A DNA stretch of 53,514 nucleotides from Bacteroidia bacterium (GTDB lineage: Bacteria; Bacteroidota; Bacteroidia; UKL13-3). Location: assembly GCA_018058135.1 (NCBI GenBank), contig JAGPCK010000015.1, forward strand, positions 1 to 53,514, read 5' to 3'. Under the pieces are notes generated by a model. That model did no database searches and had not been told where the DNA came from. It saw only the letters and a list, made by a program, of their open reading frames with translations. Made by a program: the position numbers and the translations under genes. Shown in pieces: positions 43,442 through 52,163 of the stretch; positions within the stretch are counted from its first letter, which is position 1; each line of letters opens with the position of its first letter.

Positions 43442-43859
43442 CACTGATTTAAACCGTTTGTATGAAGATGGTTATCAGCTTGAGGTTAATGGTGGGCATT
43501 TACTTGCCCACCAAATACCTTATGTAAATGCAAATAAGGAGATAAAATACGGCACTCTTGTTTGTGTTCTTACATACGCATCACCTACACGGTTTGCTCC
43601 ACCGCAAGACCACACGATATTTTTTTGTGGTGAAAAACCTTGTGATAAAAATGGTGTTGCGTTGAATGCAATTATTAATAGCAGTAACAATCAGCAATTG
43701 GCTAATTCTATTATGATAAATCATTATTTTTCAAGCAAACCAAAATCAGGAAACTATGCAAACTACTATGATAAAATCAGAACCTACGCTGAAATACTAA
43801 GCAGTCAAGCAAATGCAATTGACAATTCGGTTAATGCAAAACCCAATAAGAAAAAATGA
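43416..43859 (+). CDS. DUF6791 protein, probable E2-like component
   Basis: The 147-residue protein (YEDGYQLEVNGGHLLAHQIP, YGTLVCVLTYA, PPQDHTIFFCGEKPC, NHYFSSKPKSGNYANYYDKI) matches what I recall as DUF6791, usually found joined to the N-terminus of a ThiF domain. Its strand order and the DHTIFF...GEKPC block suggest an E2-like fold; that is an inference. Here it is encoded apart from ThiF; the stop overlaps the next start (ATGA) next to six adenines. It overlaps the multiubiquitin gene by 26 bases. Confidence 0.7.
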   Translation: MLQQLINHNTDLNRLYEDGYQLEVNGGHLLAHQIPYVNANKEIKYGTLVCVLTYASPTRFAPPQDHTIFFCGEKPCDKNGVALNAIINSSNNQQLANSIMINHYFSSKPKSGNYANYYDKIRTYAEILSSQANAIDNSVNAKPNKKK

Positions 43860-44602
43860 GTAGTGAAGAACAAAATGTATTTCAATACACCGATACAAAT
43901 TCTACAAGAGCTGGCATAGCTCATTTGAACAGCAAGTTTGACAATTTGAAAATTGCAATCATTGGATTAGGTGGTACAGGGTCTTACATTCTTGACCTTG
44001 TTTCAAAAACTCCTGTGCATGAAATTCATCTTTACGATGATGATGATTTTCAATTACACAATGCGTTTAGAGCACCTGGGGCAACTCCTTCAGAAAAATT
44101 TGATGAAGTAGAAGGATTGAAAAAAGTTGATTACTACTTTTCAATTTATTCTAAAATGCACAATGGAATTAAAACGCATTGCGAAAGAATTACAGAAGCG
44201 AACATTAAAAACTTAGAAGGTTTTAACTTTGCTTTTTTAAGTGTTGATAGTAACGAAGCAAGAAGCATGATTACAAAAAAATTATTGTCAATGAATATTC
44301 CGTTTATTGATGTAGGCTTAGGAGTTAATTCTTCAAATGAAAAACTGTTGGGTTCAATTCGTATAACGGTTGGCACTGATGCTAAGAATGACCATTTGGT
44401 AAATAGAATTGGTTCGGAAGAAACTGGTAACAATGAGTATTCAAAGAACATTCAGATGGCTGAATTGAATTGTATGAATGCTGCGTTGGCTGTTATCAAA
44501 TGGAAAAAAATTGCGGGTTTCTATCAAGATATAAAACAGGAACACAACATTTTGTATTTCATAAACACTAACAAATTTCTGAATGAAGACTATCCAATTT
44601 AA
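43856..44602 (+). CDS. ThiF/E1-like adenylyltransferase
   Basis: The 248-residue protein has the nucleotide-binding loop G-L-G-G-T-G at residues 37-42, an aspartate cluster after LY (residues 61-64) and N-x-F-R (69-72), the E1/ThiF/MoeB hallmarks for adenylating a ubiquitin-like C-terminus. The end [16 protein letters not shown] is typical of the DUF6791-linked ThiF group. I see no CxxC zinc motif and no obvious active-site cysteine; cysteines occur only near residues 103 and 205. It overlaps the gene before by four bases and the gene after by 20. Confidence 0.88.
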   Translation: MSSEEQNVFQYTDTNSTRAGIAHLNSKFDNLKIAIIGLGGTGSYILDLVSKTPVHEIHLYDDDDFQLHNAFRAPGATPSEKFDEVEGLKKVDYYFSIYSKMHNGIKTHCERITEANIKNLEGFNFAFLSVDSNEARSMITKKLLSMNIPFIDVGLGVNSSNEKLLGSIRITVGTDAKNDHLVNRIGSEETGNNEYSKNIQMAELNCMNAALAVIKWKKIAGFYQDIKQEHNILYFINTNKFLNEDYPI

Positions 44603-44930
44603 GTTTATTGAATTTATTCCAAGCGAATTGGAAGAAGGTATTTTGTATATTTCAATTGAATACAAAACAGCTGTTCATAAGTGCATTTGTGGGTGCGGTA
44701 ATAAAGTTGTAACACCTCTAACACCTACCGATTGGGAGATTATATATGATGGTAAAACTGTTTCACTCAGTCCTTCTATTGGTAATTGGAATTTTAGATG
44801 TAAGTCGCATTACTTCATAACTAGGAATAAAGTTCGCTATGCAAAGTTGTGGAATAATTCGGAAATTGAAGATGGTAGAAAAGAAGATTCTGAGAACAAG
44901 GAAAATTATTATCGTAAAAAGGAAGAGTGA
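44583..44930 (+). CDS. DUF6527 protein with putative zinc site
   Basis: The 115-residue protein contains [20 protein letters not shown], then [17 protein letters not shown], the DUF6527 signature. His32, Cys34/36/38, Cys73 and His76 look like a metal-binding site. DUF6527 genes commonly accompany bacterial ubiquitin-like modifier operons; their exact step is not something I can state with certainty. The C-terminal 30 residues are charged and probably disordered. It is the last gene of the operon, overlapping the E1 gene by 20 bases. Confidence 0.8.
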   Translation: MKTIQFKFIEFIPSELEEGILYISIEYKTAVHKCICGCGNKVVTPLTPTDWEIIYDGKTVSLSPSIGNWNFRCKSHYFITRNKVRYAKLWNNSEIEDGRKEDSENKENYYRKKEE

Positions 44931-45072
44931 TACTTTTAAAATAAATTTGTCTTTAAACTCTTTTGATTCAAACATTGCCCCCGCTAGCGCGAGCTTGTAG
45001 CCGTGCTGTACAAATCATCACTCACTCGCCCCAAGTACTTAAACCACGAAAATAGTTTATTTAAAATTCTAC

Positions 45073-46617
45073 TCACACCCTCACCGCCAACGCACATTTC
45101 TCCCCATCCATAGCGGCACTTACAATACCACCCGCATAGCCGGCACCTTCAGCACAGGGAAATAAATTTGTAATGTGTACGTGGTGTAATTTTTCTTTGT
45201 CGCGAGGTATGCGTACCGGTGAGGAGGTGCGTGATTCTACACCTACCATAAGCGCTTCTTCGGTGTAATAGCCTTTCATTTTTTTGCCAAACAGTTGAAT
45301 GGCTCCCCGCAAACTCCGGGCTATTTCTGCAGGCAACACCTCATCCAATTGTGCAGATTTTACTCCCGGTAAATACGAGTTATCAGGCAAGGTGGTACTC
45401 AGTTTTTTGGTTACGTAATCCGTTAATCTTTGTGCAGGTGCCGTTAAACCTCCGCCACCTGCGCGGTGTGCAGTTTGTTCAATAGCGGCCTGAAAATGCA
45501 TGGCGGCTAATGGTCCGTATTTGGCAAAGGGTAAAAAATCTTTTTCGCCTACAGCTACCACCGTGCCTGAGTTAGCAAACGGGTTATTGCGTTTAGAAGG
45601 CGACCAGCCGTTTACCACAATTTCTCCGGGGTTGGTAGCAGCCGGTGCAATAATACCGCCCGGGCACATGCAAAAAGAAAACACACCGCGACCGCCCACT
45701 TGTTCTACCAGGCTGTAGGAAGCCGCAGGTAAATACTCTCCGCGGCTAGGGCAATGGTACTGTATGGAATCAATTAACTCCTGCGGGTGTTCAATGCGCA
45801 CACCTAAGGCAAAGGGTTTGGCTTCAATTAAAATGTGGTTGCGGTGCAGCAGTTCAAAAATATCGCGGGCCGAGTGCCCCGTAGCTAAAATGACTGCCTG
45901 GCATTTTACTGTTGTGCCACCGTTAAAATGCAGTTGCGTGATGCGATGGTCAGTAACCGTTACATCGGTTAAGCGCGTGTTAAAATGTATTTCGCCCCCG
46001 CAGTGCAAAATGGTTTCGCGAATGGCTTCAATGATGTGCGGCAATTTGTTGGTGCCAATGTGCGGGTGAGCCTCAAATAAAATGTCGGCATCAGCTCCGT
46101 GTTTTACCAGCAATTTTAAAATACGGTTCAAGTCACCGCGTTTGCCTGAGCGGGTATATAATTTTCCATCGGAGTAGGTTCCTGCACCACCTTCACCAAA
46201 ACAATAATTCGAATCGGGGTTCACGGTATGCTCGCGGGTAATTTTGGCTAAATCTCTTCTGCGTTCGCGCACCTGTTTGCCACGTTCAAACACTACAGGT
46301 TTATATCCCAGCTCAATCAGTTTGATGGCTGCAAACAAACCTGCAGGTCCGGCTCCTATAATGTGTACTTCGGGTTTGTTTTGTACCTCCTGTAAGTTAA
46401 ACTCATCCGGCTCGGGCACGTACTCTTCATCCATCCATACTTCAGCCAGTACCCGCATTTTAATGGGGCTTCTTCGGGCATCAATGGATTGTTTCAGTTT
46501 TTGAAGGTGACGAATGCTTTTTTCGCTTACGTTAAGCTCCCGGGCCACGGTGTTTTGCAGTTTTTCTGCGTTTTGAGCCACTTCAGGACTCAGGTATAAC
46601 TCTATTTGTTTTCTCAT
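45073..46617 (-). CDS. FAD-dependent dehydrogenase (COG2509-like)
   Basis: The 514-residue protein has a helical N-terminal domain (about residues 1-80) and then an FAD-binding Rossmann motif G-A-G-P-A-G-L-F-A-A near residue 88. CFGEGGAGTYSDGKLYTR, AVILATGHSARD and FCMCPGGIIAPA follow, ending in ITNLFPCAEGAGYAGGIVSAAMDG. These match the family of uncharacterised FAD-dependent dehydrogenases of Bacteroidota and Firmicutes. The substrate is not known. It stands alone, divergent from the transketolase operon; no promoter with a good match was found upstream. Confidence 0.9.
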   Translation of the reverse strand: MRKQIELYLSPEVAQNAEKLQNTVARELNVSEKSIRHLQKLKQSIDARRSPIKMRVLAEVWMDEEYVPEPDEFNLQEVQNKPEVHIIGAGPAGLFAAIKLIELGYKPVVFERGKQVRERRRDLAKITREHTVNPDSNYCFGEGGAGTYSDGKLYTRSGKRGDLNRILKLLVKHGADADILFEAHPHIGTNKLPHIIEAIRETILHCGGEIHFNTRLTDVTVTDHRITQLHFNGGTTVKCQAVILATGHSARDIFELLHRNHILIEAKPFALGVRIEHPQELIDSIQYHCPSRGEYLPAASYSLVEQVGGRGVFSFCMCPGGIIAPAATNPGEIVVNGWSPSKRNNPFANSGTVVAVGEKDFLPFAKYGPLAAMHFQAAIEQTAHRAGGGGLTAPAQRLTDYVTKKLSTTLPDNSYLPGVKSAQLDEVLPAEIARSLRGAIQLFGKKMKGYYTEEALMVGVESRTSSPVRIPRDKEKLHHVHITNLFPCAEGAGYAGGIVSAAMDGEKCALAVRV

Positions 46618-46690
46618 GGTTAGGTTTTTATCCTAAAAATCACCGCTTTAGTGTGCTGTAAAACTTGTTGATATTACAAAAGTCGGAATT

Positions 46691-46721
46691 TTGGTTGGCA
46701 TTACTAAATCAAGCAACTTTG
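46691..46721 (+). promoter_or_regulatory. Possible promoter of the transketolase operon, TTG-N20-CAACTTTG
   Basis: TTG (46691-46693) is 20 bases from CAACTTTG (46714-46721), which matches TAnnTTTG except for the first base. Transcription would start near 46728, about 18 bases before the ATG. Confidence 0.4.
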
Positions 46722-46745
46722 AACCAATAAACGAAAATACGGAAT

Positions 46746-47588
46746 ATGCCCGAAATCAATGAATTAAAAAGAATCGCCTCGCAGGTACGCAGGGATATAG
46801 TGCGCATGGTACACGGTTGCAAATCCGGTCACCCGGGTGGCTCACTGGGATGTGCTGATTTTCTTACTGCCCTGTACTTTGAGGTGATGGAGCATAACCC
46901 TAAGTTTAACATGAACGGAACGAACGAAGATATTTTCTTTCTTTCCAACGGGCATATCTCTCCGGTGTTCTACAGTGTGCTGGCCCGTTCAGGTTATTTT
47001 GATGTAAAAGAACTGGCCACCTTCAGAGCACTCAACTCACGCTTGCAAGGTCACCCCGCCACCAAAGAACATTTGCCCGGCATTCGCATTGCATCGGGTT
47101 CTTTAGGTCAGGGAGTTTCTGTTGCCGTAGGTGCAGCATCAGCCAAAAAATTAAATAAAGATACCAAACTTGTTTACGCCTTGATGGGTGACGGAGAATT
47201 GCAGGAAGGACAGATATGGGAAGCGTTAATGTATGCAGCCCACAACAAAGTAGACAACCTCATTCTTACCATTGATTTTAACAAGCAACAAATTGACGGC
47301 TCTACCGTGGAGATTATGGGCTTTGATGATATCTCAGCCAAAATAAAATCATTCGGATGGGAAGTGTTGCACACCGATGGCAATAACATGGAAGCCTTAG
47401 TAGCCACATTGAAAGAAGCCAAAGCTGCCACCGGAAAAGGCAAACCTGTTTTTGTGATTATGAAAACAGAAATGGGACAGGGCGTTGATTTTATGATGGG
47501 CTCGCACAAATGGCACGGTGTAGCACCCAATGATGAGCAACTGGCATCGGCACTGGGCCAGCTGGAAGAAACACTGGGCGATTATTAA
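46746..47588 (+). CDS. Transketolase, N-terminal (thiamine diphosphate-binding) subunit
   Basis: The 280-residue protein is the first half of a split transketolase. HGCKSGHPGGSLGCADFLTALYF and HISPVFYSVLARSG give the N-terminal substrate and cofactor contacts. The thiamine-diphosphate motif is GDGELQEGQIWEAL followed by NLILTIDFNKQQIDG. It transfers two-carbon ketol units between sugar phosphates in the non-oxidative pentose phosphate pathway when paired with the C-terminal subunit at 48961. A VWA protein gene separates the two halves. Confidence 0.95.
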   Translation: MPEINELKRIASQVRRDIVRMVHGCKSGHPGGSLGCADFLTALYFEVMEHNPKFNMNGTNEDIFFLSNGHISPVFYSVLARSGYFDVKELATFRALNSRLQGHPATKEHLPGIRIASGSLGQGVSVAVGAASAKKLNKDTKLVYALMGDGELQEGQIWEALMYAAHNKVDNLILTIDFNKQQIDGSTVEIMGFDDISAKIKSFGWEVLHTDGNNMEALVATLKEAKAATGKGKPVFVIMKTEMGQGVDFMMGSHKWHGVAPNDEQLASALGQLEETLGDY

Positions 47589-47592
47589 ACGC

Positions 47593-48957
47593 ATGAAACA
47601 ACTAAAACCTTTTTTCCTGATTGTTTTTGTACTGTTGTTTTCGACAGCACTGCAGGCACAAACACCCAATAAAACACGCATACTTTTTTTGCTTGATGCT
47701 TCGGGTAGTATGTACGCGCAAATGGATAAAGGGCAAAACCGCTGGGACGTAGCCAAAAAAATGTTATCAGGCATTGTAGATAGTTTGAGCCAGTACCAGA
47801 ATGTAGAAGTGGCCCTACGTGTGTACGGCCATCAAAGCAGCATTGGCGAACAAAACTGTAAAGACACCAAACTCGAAGTGCCCTTTAAAAAAGGCAACCA
47901 CAGCGACATGAAAAAACGTCTGTACCAGATTGCACCACGTGGTACAACCCTCATAGCGTATTCCCTCACACAGGCGGCCTATGATTTCCCTGACCGCACT
48001 TCGCGCAACATCATCATTTTAATTACCGATGGTTTGGAAGAATGCAAAGGTGACCCTTGTGCTGTTTCCGAGGCCTTGCAAAAAAATGGAGTGGCATTAA
48101 AACCCTTCATTATAGGTTTGGGTGCTTCAGAAGAATTTGGAAAAGCCTTTGAATGTGTGGGCAGATATTATGATGCATCAACAGAGGCGCAATTTGCCAA
48201 AGCGTTGAATGTGGTAGTGTCGCAGGCACTCAACAGTACTACCGTTCAGGTAAACCTGTTGGATATTTATTACAAGCCGTCAGAAACCAATGTGAACATG
48301 ACTTTTTACGATGCACACAGCGGTAAAATGATGTACAACTTTATGCATACCATCAACGACCGCGGTTATCCTGATACCGTTGCGGTAGATCCTTCACTTA
48401 CCTACAACATAGTAGTACATACTACACCTGAAGTAACACGCGAAGGAGTGGAGTTCAACCCCGGTAAGCACAACATTGTGGGCATTGATGCACCGCAGGG
48501 TTACCTTAAACTATCGTGCATGGGCATTACCAATTACCCCAAGTTGCAGGGTATAATGAGACGAAGCAATGATATGAAAACACTCACCCTGCATGATTTT
48601 AATGCTACACGCAAATACATTGTAGGGAAATACGATTTAGAAATTCTTTCATTGCCCCGCATTTACATGAAAGATGTTATCATCAATCAGAATAGTGTTA
48701 CGAGTATAAGTATTCCGCAGCCGGGTAAACTCACCATCAATTCACCCAACGATGTGTGGGGAGCTATTTACCAGATGCGAGGAAACAAAATAGAACTGGT
48801 TACCGAATTGGATTTAACCACCAAGCAACAAAACATTATCATACAACCCGGAACGTATAAAATCATTTATCGCCCCAAGAACATGAACCGTTCGGTTTAC
48901 ACGTTTGAGAAGGAGTTTAATATAGGTTCCGGTTACTCCACCATTGTCAATTTATAA
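47593..48957 (+). CDS. Exported von Willebrand A domain protein
   Basis: The 454-residue product has a signal peptide (ending near LQAQ, residue 21) and a complete VWA domain: the MIDAS motif D-A-S-G-S near residue 34, the conserved Thr in PRGTTLIAY and Asp in LITDGLEEC. A C-terminal region of about 250 residues with beta-sandwich-like repeats follows. VWA domains bind proteins through a metal ion. It lies four bases after one transketolase subunit and three before the other, so it is co-transcribed with them. An upstream start at 47530 would overlap the transketolase gene and is rejected. Confidence 0.88.
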   Translation: MKQLKPFFLIVFVLLFSTALQAQTPNKTRILFLLDASGSMYAQMDKGQNRWDVAKKMLSGIVDSLSQYQNVEVALRVYGHQSSIGEQNCKDTKLEVPFKKGNHSDMKKRLYQIAPRGTTLIAYSLTQAAYDFPDRTSRNIIILITDGLEECKGDPCAVSEALQKNGVALKPFIIGLGASEEFGKAFECVGRYYDASTEAQFAKALNVVVSQALNSTTVQVNLLDIYYKPSETNVNMTFYDAHSGKMMYNFMHTINDRGYPDTVAVDPSLTYNIVVHTTPEVTREGVEFNPGKHNIVGIDAPQGYLKLSCMGITNYPKLQGIMRRSNDMKTLTLHDFNATRKYIVGKYDLEILSLPRIYMKDVIINQNSVTSISIPQPGKLTINSPNDVWGAIYQMRGNKIELVTELDLTTKQQNIIIQPGTYKIIYRPKNMNRSVYTFEKEFNIGSGYSTIVNL

Positions 48958-48960
48958 CAC

Positions 48961-49917
48961 ATGAAGAAATACGAAATACTCGATAAGAAAGATACACGCT
49001 CCGGTTTTGGGGCAGGGTTGCTGGAAGCAGGACAACAAAATGAAAATGTTGTTGCCCTGTGTGCCGACCTCACAGGCTCAGTGAAAATGGATGCATTCAA
49101 AGCAGCTTTTCCTGAGCGTTTTTTTCAGGTAGGTATTGCTGAAGCCAACATGATAGGTTTAGCTGCGGGTATGACCATTGGCGGTAAAATTCCCTTCACC
49201 GGAACATTTGCCAATTTCTCTACGGGCAGGGTATATGATCAAATTCGCCAGTCGGTAGCTTATTCAGGTAAGAATGTAAAAATATGTGCTTCGCATGCCG
49301 GTTTAACTTTAGGAGAAGACGGAGCCACGCACCAGATTCTCGAAGACATAGGCCTGATGAAAATGTTGCCGGGTATGACGGTAATTAATCCGTGTGATTA
49401 CAACCAAACCAAAGCAGCTACACTTGCGATTGCACAGTATGAAGGTCCGGTGTATTTACGTTTCGGGCGCCCTGTAGTGCCTAACTTTACATCACCCGAC
49501 CAAAAATTTGAAATTGGTAAAGCGTGGATGGTGAGTGAAGGAAAAGACGTGACCATTTTTGCTACCGGTCACCTGGTATGGAAAGCCATTGAAGCCGGAC
49601 ATATACTGGCAGAAAAAGGAATTGATGCCGAGGTAATCAATATACACACCATTAAACCACTGGATGAAGAAGCGGTATTAAAATCAGTAGCTAAAACCAA
49701 ATGTGTAGTTACTGCAGAAGAGCATCAACGCCACGGTGGTTTAGGCGACAGCATTTGCCAGTTGTTGGCACGCACGGCACCTGCACCGGTAGAGATGGTA
49801 GCTGTAAACGACAGCTTTGGTGAGAGCGGTGTTCCGGAAGAACTGTTGAAGAAATACAAATTAGATACACCTGATATTGTAGAGGCTGCTTTAAAAGCCA
49901 TAGCAAGAAAAGGATAA
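48961..49917 (+). CDS. Transketolase, C-terminal (pyrimidine-binding) subunit
   Basis: The 318-residue protein is the second half of transketolase: the pyrimidine-binding domain (FFQVGIAEANMIGLAAGMTIGG, with the catalytic glutamate in GIAEANM), ASHAGLTLGEDGATHQILED and the C-terminal transketolase domain (VTAEEHQRHGGLGDSICQ). Partner of the subunit at 46746. The operon ends at the strong terminator that follows. Confidence 0.95.
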   Translation: MKKYEILDKKDTRSGFGAGLLEAGQQNENVVALCADLTGSVKMDAFKAAFPERFFQVGIAEANMIGLAAGMTIGGKIPFTGTFANFSTGRVYDQIRQSVAYSGKNVKICASHAGLTLGEDGATHQILEDIGLMKMLPGMTVINPCDYNQTKAATLAIAQYEGPVYLRFGRPVVPNFTSPDQKFEIGKAWMVSEGKDVTIFATGHLVWKAIEAGHILAEKGIDAEVINIHTIKPLDEEAVLKSVAKTKCVVTAEEHQRHGGLGDSICQLLARTAPAPVEMVAVNDSFGESGVPEELLKKYKLDTPDIVEAALKAIARKG

Positions 49918-49934
49918 TCGAAATAGCAGAACAT

Positions 49935-49974
49935 AAAAAAAGAGGGAACTGTGAAAACGGTTCCCTCTTTTTTA
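49935..49974. terminator. Bidirectional terminator between convergent genes
   Basis: AAAAAAGAGGGAAC (49936-49949) pairs exactly with GTTCCCTCTTTTTT (49960-49973) around a 10-base loop. A-run and T-run make it usable from both strands, for the transketolase operon and for the convergent gene ending at 49994. Confidence 0.93.
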
Positions 49975-49993
49975 TTTAACTACTTGTTGAATG

Positions 49994-50983
49994 TTAATGC
50001 TGAATAAGCAATCGTTGTGCGTGAACTCCTGTTTTGCCATAAACCCGTGTAACGTACAAGCCGGCAGGTAAAGAAGAAACATCAATAGAAGCGGAAGGTA
50101 GCGCATGTGAAAGCACTACTTTGCCCGTAAGATCAGATAGTTCAATACGGTCGTAAGCTGCGAGTTCATCGGTGTACACTAACGTATTCGCAGGATTGGG
50201 ATATAAGTTAATGGAGTTGCCGTTTACAGAAGTAATGCCTGTGGTACCACCATTTGAGCGCGTTGATTTAGCCGCATTGTAAGTGGCTTTAGTAGTGACA
50301 TGTTGCAGTATAGCTACAGAGCTTAAACGTGAGCTGTTCCATAAGTTTTTTATTTTATACCTGAACTGGAAAGTTACGCTGTCATTAATATTCACAGGTA
50401 GTGTAATGGTATTTCCCGCGGCTGAGGTAAGTGCTTTGCGAAATACATTGTAGTGACGCGGTTCTCCGTTAGCCGTTAAAACAGAGATGGTATCTTCCAC
50501 CACTCCGGTAAACAACAGGGCAGAGGAGGCAGTGTTAGCCGCAACCTTAGTGATAACCACGTCCACTTTAACTGAATCGCTGGAGAACATGTTTTCACTT
50601 GCCTTAACCAAAAACTCTGTAGTATGCGTTGATGCAGTGTTCAGAGATGAACCTAATGAGGTGTTGCTGATAACAATGCCGTTTACCACCAGGCGCGGAG
50701 TTCCGCCATACACATTGTACAAATAGGTGCGCAGGTCATTCTCCGCAGTATTTTGTTGCGAGAATATACAAGCGGCATACGGACTGCTAGGGTAAAAAGC
50801 CACGTGTATCACATCAGGATAATTTCTGAGCGTGGCAAAAATGCCGGGGTTGTTGGAAGCACATACACTGCAATTGGAGTTGGTAAAATGTTCTACCACC
50901 GTTGTCTTCGGAACCTGTGCCAGTGCGGTTTGAATCATCATCATAGAGATGATTGAATTGAAAATGTTTTTCATCATATTCAT
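49994..50983 (-). CDS. Type IX-secreted thioredoxin-like protein (Omp28-like)
   Basis: The 329-residue product has a signal peptide (SMMMIQTALAQ). A thioredoxin-fold segment follows (TTVVEHFTNSNCSVCASNNPGI) with a C-x-x-C redox pair, then a beta-rich domain and a C-terminal type A sorting domain (LYPNPANTLVY to LLIQH). The N-terminal text resembles Omp28-related surface lipoproteins of Bacteroidota. It probably acts outside the cell as a thiol-disulphide enzyme, but the partner is unknown. Several ATGs (50983, 50977, 50974) are possible starts. It lies 16 bases downstream of the MsrB-MsrA gene, so the two may form a redox-repair pair. Confidence 0.82.
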   Translation of the reverse strand: MNMMKNIFNSIISMMMIQTALAQVPKTTVVEHFTNSNCSVCASNNPGIFATLRNYPDVIHVAFYPSSPYAACIFSQQNTAENDLRTYLYNVYGGTPRLVVNGIVISNTSLGSSLNTASTHTTEFLVKASENMFSSDSVKVDVVITKVAANTASSALLFTGVVEDTISVLTANGEPRHYNVFRKALTSAAGNTITLPVNINDSVTFQFRYKIKNLWNSSRLSSVAILQHVTTKATYNAAKSTRSNGGTTGITSVNGNSINLYPNPANTLVYTDELAAYDRIELSDLTGKVVLSHALPSASIDVSSLPAGLYVTRVYGKTGVHAQRLLIQH

Positions 50984-50999
50984 GGTATTACCAAGGATC

Positions 51000-52088
51000 T
51001 TATTTCTTGATTTTTGCTTTGAATACTTTTTCAAACTTTTCCAGTTTGGGTTGTATGACCATCCGGCAATAAGGTTGATCCTTATTATCGTTGTAATAAT
51101 TCTGGTGATTTGCATCGGCTTTGTAGAACACATCAAAAGCACTTACTTCAGTTACAATCGGGTCAGCGTATGCGCCTTCTTTATTTAATGCAGCGATAAT
51201 GCTCATTGCAGTTTGTTGTTGTGCTTGGTTGTGGTAGTAAATGGCTGAGCGGTATTGTGTACCCACATCAGCACCTTGTCGGTTGAGTGTTGTAGGGTCA
51301 TGCACGGTAAAAAACACCTGCAGTATTTCTTCAAAGGATACTTTACTGGCATCGTAAGTAAGTTGGATTACTTCTGCATGGCCGGTAGTTCCCATGCACA
51401 CTTCTTTGTACGAGGGGTTTTTAACTTTCCCTCCGCTAAATCCGGATGCTACGCTCAATACTCCGTTGAGTTGTTGGAATACGGCTTCAATGCACCAGTA
51501 ACAACCACCTCCGAGCGTAATGGTATCAATGGTGTTGGCGGTTGTTTTATCCTTTTCAATAAATTCAAGTGAAAGAGAATTTACACAATACCGCATGCCT
51601 GTTTCAGTGGGGCCATCATCAAACAAATGCCCCAGATGACCACCGCAACGGCCACAGGTTATTTCAGTTCTGCGCATGCCGTGTGATACGTCTTCGTGCG
51701 TCTTTATTTTTCCTCCGGCAATTTCTTTGTCAAAACTCGGCCAGCCGCAATGTGAGTCGAATTTCATTTCATCTGTAAACAGCTCGTTTCCGCAGGCGGC
51801 ACAGGTGTATATGCCTTTCTTTTTATTCATGAGCAATTCACCGGTGAAAGGTTTTTCAGTTCCTTTTTGCCTCAGCACATAATACTGTTCAGCACTGAGT
51901 TGTTTTTTCCACTCTTCTTCGGTTTTAATGATGGAATCTGTCATAGAGTTGTTTTTTGTTTGTACGTTCTGTGTGTTTGATTGCTTGTCTGACGGCTTGT
52001 TTGTTTGGCCACAGGCATAAAAAACGGTGGTGATGGTAGTCGCCAGTAATAACATGGCGCCTAAGTAAAATGAATTGGTGTGTTGCAT
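51000..52088 (-). CDS. msrBA: Bifunctional methionine sulfoxide reductase MsrB-MsrA lipoprotein
   Basis: The 362-residue exported protein has a lipoprotein-like signal (YAC-GQTN). The MsrB domain (about residues 50-180) shows two zinc CxxC pairs (CAACG, CGRCG) and the catalytic cysteine in RYCVNSLSLEF. The MsrA domain (about 188-350) shows the catalytic GGGCYWCIEAVF and the typical FFTVHDPTT and GADVGTQYRSAIYY. Order B then A. It reduces R- and S-methionine sulfoxide in envelope proteins. The thioredoxin-like gene follows on the same strand. Confidence 0.95.
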   Translation of the reverse strand: MQHTNSFYLGAMLLLATTITTVFYACGQTNKPSDKQSNTQNVQTKNNSMTDSIIKTEEEWKKQLSAEQYYVLRQKGTEKPFTGELLMNKKKGIYTCAACGNELFTDEMKFDSHCGWPSFDKEIAGGKIKTHEDVSHGMRRTEITCGRCGGHLGHLFDDGPTETGMRYCVNSLSLEFIEKDKTTANTIDTITLGGGCYWCIEAVFQQLNGVLSVASGFSGGKVKNPSYKEVCMGTTGHAEVIQLTYDASKVSFEEILQVFFTVHDPTTLNRQGADVGTQYRSAIYYHNQAQQQTAMSIIAALNKEGAYADPIVTEVSAFDVFYKADANHQNYYNDNKDQPYCRMVIQPKLEKFEKVFKAKIKK

Positions 52089-52163
52089 ACTGTAACAATT
52101 TAGTACATGTATAGACGGACATATTGGTAATTCCTTACATCAGTCAATTCTTTTTTTTAAATA

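Noticed and set aside
44971..45012. GC-rich CCCCCGCTAGCGCGAGC segment as a mobile-element end
   Set aside because: It resembles a scattered Bacteroidota repeat, but only one copy is seen here and the palindrome is weak.
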